NCBI GenBank assembly: GCA_964405735.1
Contig: CAYOPD010000164.1
Span: 1-8,053, forward strand
DNA from: JADJLQ01 sp964405735
Lineage (GTDB): Bacteria > Bacteroidota > Bacteroidia > Chitinophagales > Saprospiraceae
DNA length: 8,053 nt
Direction of reading: 5' to 3'
The position numbers were made by a program, and so were the translations under genes. This document shows, piece by piece, positions 6,456 to 8,053 of this stretch (position 1 is its first letter; each line of letters opens with the position of its first letter). The notes beneath the pieces were generated by a model. It did not search any database, had not been told where the DNA came from, and saw only the letters and a program-made list of their open reading frames with translations.

Positions 6456-6985
6456 GACTGGTTTGATTCGATTTGAAAATAAGTGGTTCTCAACTTTTCC
6501 AGGGCTCGGAAGACTTTGACTTTTACATTAGATTCGGTCGTTCCAAGTATAGCTGCGACTTCCTGGTATTTCATTTTCTGAAACCTGGTGAGGATCAGGA
6601 CTTCGCGGTCATCCTCCGGCAGTCCGGCAAGCGCCTGATGAAGCCGGTTGTATTGCTCTTCCGGATTGACTTCATCCCGTTCGCTGATCTGCTGGAAGGG
6701 TTCAAGGTCCGTATAGACCATGGTTTTCTTCTGGCGCACATGATCCAGGAAGCTGTTCCTGGCAATCCGGTATATCCAGGCTTCAAAGTTCATTTCCGGA
6801 TTATAGCTGTTTTTGTACTGGATCATTTTGACAAACACATTTTGGGTGAGGTCTTCTGCCGTATGGTAATCGCCGCTCATTTTCCCAAGGAAATGATAGA
6901 TTTTGCGGTGGTACTTCAGGAAAAGGATGGACGCCTGTGACAGGTCACCCGCTTTCACCTGCTGCATGATTACCCCATCCGACAT
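6452..6985 (-). CDS. ECF-type RNA polymerase sigma factor (sigma-70 family)
   Basis: A 177-residue protein from the chosen start. Region sigma-2 spans about residues 18-88, with the DLTQNVFVKMI core and the promoter-melting / -10 recognition helix NFEAWIYRIARNSFLDHVRQ. Region sigma-4 spans about 115-170, with LPEDDREVLILTRFQKMKYQEVAAILGTTESNVKVKVFRALEKL giving the helix-turn-helix for the -35 box. No sigma-1 or sigma-3 is present, as expected for ECF factors. An ATG 17 codons upstream (7034-7036) also fits the frame. The start at 6985 is preferred because an AAGGGG Shine-Dalgarno site (6996-6991) lies 5 bases before it, the protein then begins like other ECF factors (MSDGVIMQQVKAGD), and the putative promoter at 7019-7046 would start transcription downstream of 7036. 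It heads a four-gene operon and overlaps the anti-sigma-like gene by 4 bases. It probably activates its own promoter. Confidence 0.95.
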   Translation of the reverse strand: MSDGVIMQQVKAGDLSQASILFLKYHRKIYHFLGKMSGDYHTAEDLTQNVFVKMIQYKNSYNPEMNFEAWIYRIARNSFLDHVRQKKTMVYTDLEPFQQISERDEVNPEEQYNRLHQALAGLPEDDREVLILTRFQKMKYQEVAAILGTTESNVKVKVFRALEKLRTTYFQIESNQS

Positions 6986-6990
6986 GTAAA

Positions 6991-6996
6991 CCCCTT
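6991..6996 (-). promoter_or_regulatory. Shine-Dalgarno site that decides the sigma-factor start
   Basis: AAGGGG on the minus strand, 5 bases before the ATG at 6985. It is the clearest Shine-Dalgarno site found here, where most genes have A/T-rich leaders, and it argues for the internal ATG over the one at 7036. Confidence 0.6.
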
Positions 6997-7018
6997 GCTC
7001 GTTGTTAGTTCCGAAATG

Positions 7019-7046
7019 AATACAGGAAATTAACATAAAGGTTACA
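7019..7046 (-). promoter_or_regulatory. Putative ECF-type autoregulatory promoter of the sigma operon
   Basis: On the minus strand, TGTAAC (7046-7041) is followed after 16 bases by TGTATT (7024-7019). An AAC-containing -35 box with a 16-17 base spacer is a general property of ECF promoters, and these sigma genes commonly regulate themselves. Transcription would begin near 7011, giving a leader of about 25 bases to the ATG at 6985. No TAnnTTTG-type housekeeping promoter was seen here. The assignment is by eye. Confidence 0.4.
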
Positions 7047-7096
7047 GGCAGGGAGTAAAAAATTTTAAATAAATTTTAATGATTGGATTTTTTTGG

Positions 7097-7175
7097 ATCC
7101 TTCATGGATGCATGAACAGTTTTTAAGCCCTTGCAGGACAAGGGCCCGTAAGGATTGTAGATTCCATGAAGGGAT
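7097..7175. repeat. Nested inverted repeat with alternative pairings
   Basis: Outer arms ATCCTTCATGGA (7097-7108) and TCCATGAAGGGAT (7163-7175) pair over 12 positions with one bulge. Centred inside is a perfect hairpin GCCCTTG (7127-7133), loop CAGGA, CAAGGGC (7139-7145). The left arm's TTCATG (7101-7106) can alternatively pair with CATGAA at 7111-7116. No T-run follows the inner hairpin on either strand, so it is not a classic terminator. It may be a regulatory RNA structure, an operator or a cruciform. Confidence 0.6.
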
Positions 7176-7239
7176 TGCGGTATCATCGGGATAAAACATA
7201 TTTTAGTCGAATAAAACCCTTTTCACGGGCGTTAATACT

Positions 7240-7273
7240 TGACAAGCATGCAACCTTTTATGTAAACTTGTCA
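7240..7273. repeat. TGACAAG / CTTGTCA inverted pair
   Basis: TGACAAG (7240-7246) and CTTGTCA (7267-7273) are perfect 7-base inverted arms separated by 20 bases. The left arm is also part of the odd palindrome CTTG-A-CAAG (7238-7246). The spacing would suit a dimeric regulator bound at two sites, but no regulator is identified. Confidence 0.35.
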
Positions 7274-7381
7274 TCATTATTGTTGTTTGACTCCTCTAAA
7301 TCGGAACAGGACATATTTCAGTATACGGGGATAGGGCATATTCCCTGGATGTTCTGATCCAAACAGCAAAGACTCCTTAAA

Positions 7382-7408
7382 TTTTTATTGGAAAGAATTT
7401 CTCTAAAT
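7382..7408. repeat. Segment shared with 3750-3776
   Basis: The 27 bases here match 3750-3776 at 23 positions, including TTTTTATTG at the left end and CTCTAAAT at the right end, in the same orientation. Both copies lie in non-coding DNA. A looser AAAGACTC...TAAATTT match also occurs just upstream (7368-7386). Its nature is unknown. Confidence 0.45.
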
Positions 7409-7410
7409 CC

Positions 7411-7444
7411 GTGTATCGCCCGGTAACGACGTGTATGCACCCGG
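7411..7444. repeat. Two direct repeats beginning GTGTAT
   Basis: GTGTATCGCCCGG (7411-7423) and GTGTATGCACCCGG (7431-7444) start 20 bases apart, about two helical turns, 90-120 bases before the start codon of the downstream gene. This could be a pair of operator half-sites or a chance duplication. Confidence 0.3.
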
Positions 7445-7532
7445 CTTGATCATGCCGTATGCAGAAACCCGTTGGCGGCTCCGGTCACCCTGGAATTCTA
7501 TTGATTTAAATAAACTTAAAAATCCTATTATT

Positions 7533-8053
7533 ATGAAAAACCTGTTGTTTTTAATCCTTTTCGCCGCGGTGAATACCGGGTTGTCAGCTGAAATACCGGT
7601 GCGGATCCTTTCCGGCACCAAGCTGATCATTGTTGAAAAGAACAAATGGAAAGCGCCTGTGATCGACGTCACCATCAGTGAAGTGAATGGGAACGTGCTG
7701 GTCAGCGAAAGCATCAAACAATCCACCAAATACAATCTGAAATACGTACCGGACGGAGATTATATCATGGAAATAAACGACGACCAGAAAATCAGTATCC
7801 AGCGACTGACGATTTCAAAGGGATTCCTGTTCAGCAAGGATTCCGAAATCATATACAAACCGGTAATAAAGATCTATGATGACAAACTGGATTGCAACCT
7901 GATGACCCAGGGCAATAAAGCCATGATGACCATCCGTAATTCAGACGGGCAATTGGCCCATTCCGAGCGCATCAACAACCAGGTGAGCGTCACCCGCCGG
8001 TTTAACCTGAAAAAACTCGAGCCCGGAAATTATTACTTTGACGTCAGCATGTC
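7533..8053 (+). CDS. Secreted protein with repeated beta-sandwich-like modules (3' end outside the window)
   Basis: An open frame of 173 codons from ATG 7533 runs off the window. Residues 1-19 (MKNLLFLILFAAVNTGLSA) are a clear signal peptide. The mature part is strand-rich and contains two copies of a roughly 40-residue pattern: residues 44-82 (IDVTISEVNGNVLVSESI ... YNLKYVPDGDYIMEI) and 130-171 (MMTIRNSDGQLAHSERI ... FNLKKLEPGNYYFDV). Each has a beta-hairpin with an N-G or D-G turn and a closing (P)(D/G)G(D/N)Y strand. Similar modules occur in small exported Bacteroidota proteins and in type IX secretion sorting domains, but here they lie in the middle of the chain, so a sorting signal cannot be claimed. 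The start is supported by the signal peptide and an A/T-rich leader. Divergent from the ECF operon, it could belong to its regulon; no sequence proves this. Function is unknown. Confidence 0.85.
   Translation, partial: MKNLLFLILFAAVNTGLSAEIPVRILSGTKLIIVEKNKWKAPVIDVTISEVNGNVLVSESIKQSTKYNLKYVPDGDYIMEINDDQKISIQRLTISKGFLFSKDSEIIYKPVIKIYDDKLDCNLMTQGNKAMMTIRNSDGQLAHSERINNQVSVTRRFNLKKLEPGNYYFDVSM

Larger units (their letters stand above)
7037..7532. other. Long divergent intergenic region rich in repeats
   Basis: These 496 bases separate the sigma operon (leftward) from the truncated secreted-protein gene (rightward). They hold the upstream end of the ECF-type promoter, a nested inverted repeat (7097-7175), a TGACAAG/CTTGTCA inverted pair (7240-7273), a segment resembling one at 3750-3776 (7382-7408), and two GTGTAT direct repeats about 20 bases apart (7411-7444). 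No open frame here is convincing. No TAnnTTTG-type promoter could be assigned to the gene at 7533. Confidence 0.65.

Noticed and set aside
6986..7036. N-terminal extension of the sigma factor from the ATG at 7036
   Set aside because: The extra 17 residues are unlike ECF N-termini, the start has no Shine-Dalgarno site, and it abuts the proposed -35 box.
7166..7357. 63-codon plus-strand open frame in the divergent intergenic region
   Set aside because: Its ATG lies in the right arm of the nested inverted repeat, it has no Shine-Dalgarno site, and the product has no recognisable domain or signal peptide. Judged a chance open frame, though a small protein cannot be fully excluded.
7403..7735. 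110-codon minus-strand open frame
   Set aside because: It overlaps the signal peptide and first module of the plus-strand gene at 7533, which has clear coding character; the antisense product looks random.
1..8053. CRISPR array, tRNA, rRNA, insertion sequence or phage genes
   Set aside because: No regularly spaced repeats, cloverleaf, transposase motifs or terminal inverted repeats were seen on either strand.

Overview
The window looks like chromosomal DNA of a member of the Bacteroidota. Supporting signs are a GSCFA-family protein with the lineage's typical layout, two exported DUF4097-like proteins ending in the (Y)xxIYLRK-type tail common in that phylum, A/T-rich leaders instead of strong Shine-Dalgarno sites, and a TTTG / TAnnTTTG-like promoter. 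A narrower placement (for example Saprospiria or Chitinophagia) would be a guess. No mobile element, CRISPR array, tRNA or rRNA was seen.

Left part (1-2677): the 3' end of an unidentified plus-strand gene (3-194) converges, 3 bases apart, on a two-gene minus-strand operon. The upstream gene (2608 to 1280) encodes a 442-residue protein with a YbjN / type III chaperone-like N-terminal half. It overlaps by 4 bases the downstream gene (1283 to 198), a trypsin-like serine protease without signal peptide or PDZ domain. That protease carries a four-cysteine zinc ribbon and a second YbjN/chaperone-like domain at its C-terminus. The shared module suggests the two proteins work together in the cytoplasm.

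Middle (2678-4067): a complete GSCFA gene runs divergently from that operon. It is followed by a strong bidirectional terminator (3708-3757) and a roughly 430-base gene-free stretch holding several inverted repeats.

Right part (4068-7046): a four-gene minus-strand operon reads ECF sigma factor, membrane-spanning anti-sigma-like protein with HEAT repeats, then two secreted DUF4097-like beta-repeat proteins. A plausible autoregulatory ECF promoter (TGTAAC, 16 bases, TGTATT) lies just upstream of the sigma gene. The reading is a cell-envelope signalling unit: the sigma factor is held by a membrane anchor whose periplasmic HEAT domain could sense the state of the envelope or of the two exported proteins.

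Far right (7037-8053): a 496-base intergenic region rich in inverted and direct repeats precedes a divergent plus-strand gene. That gene (7533 to the window end, truncated) encodes a secreted protein with two copies of a short beta-sandwich-like repeat. The most interesting candidates are the protease/YbjN pair, the ECF-HEAT-DUF4097 operon, and the repeat structures in the two long intergenic regions.
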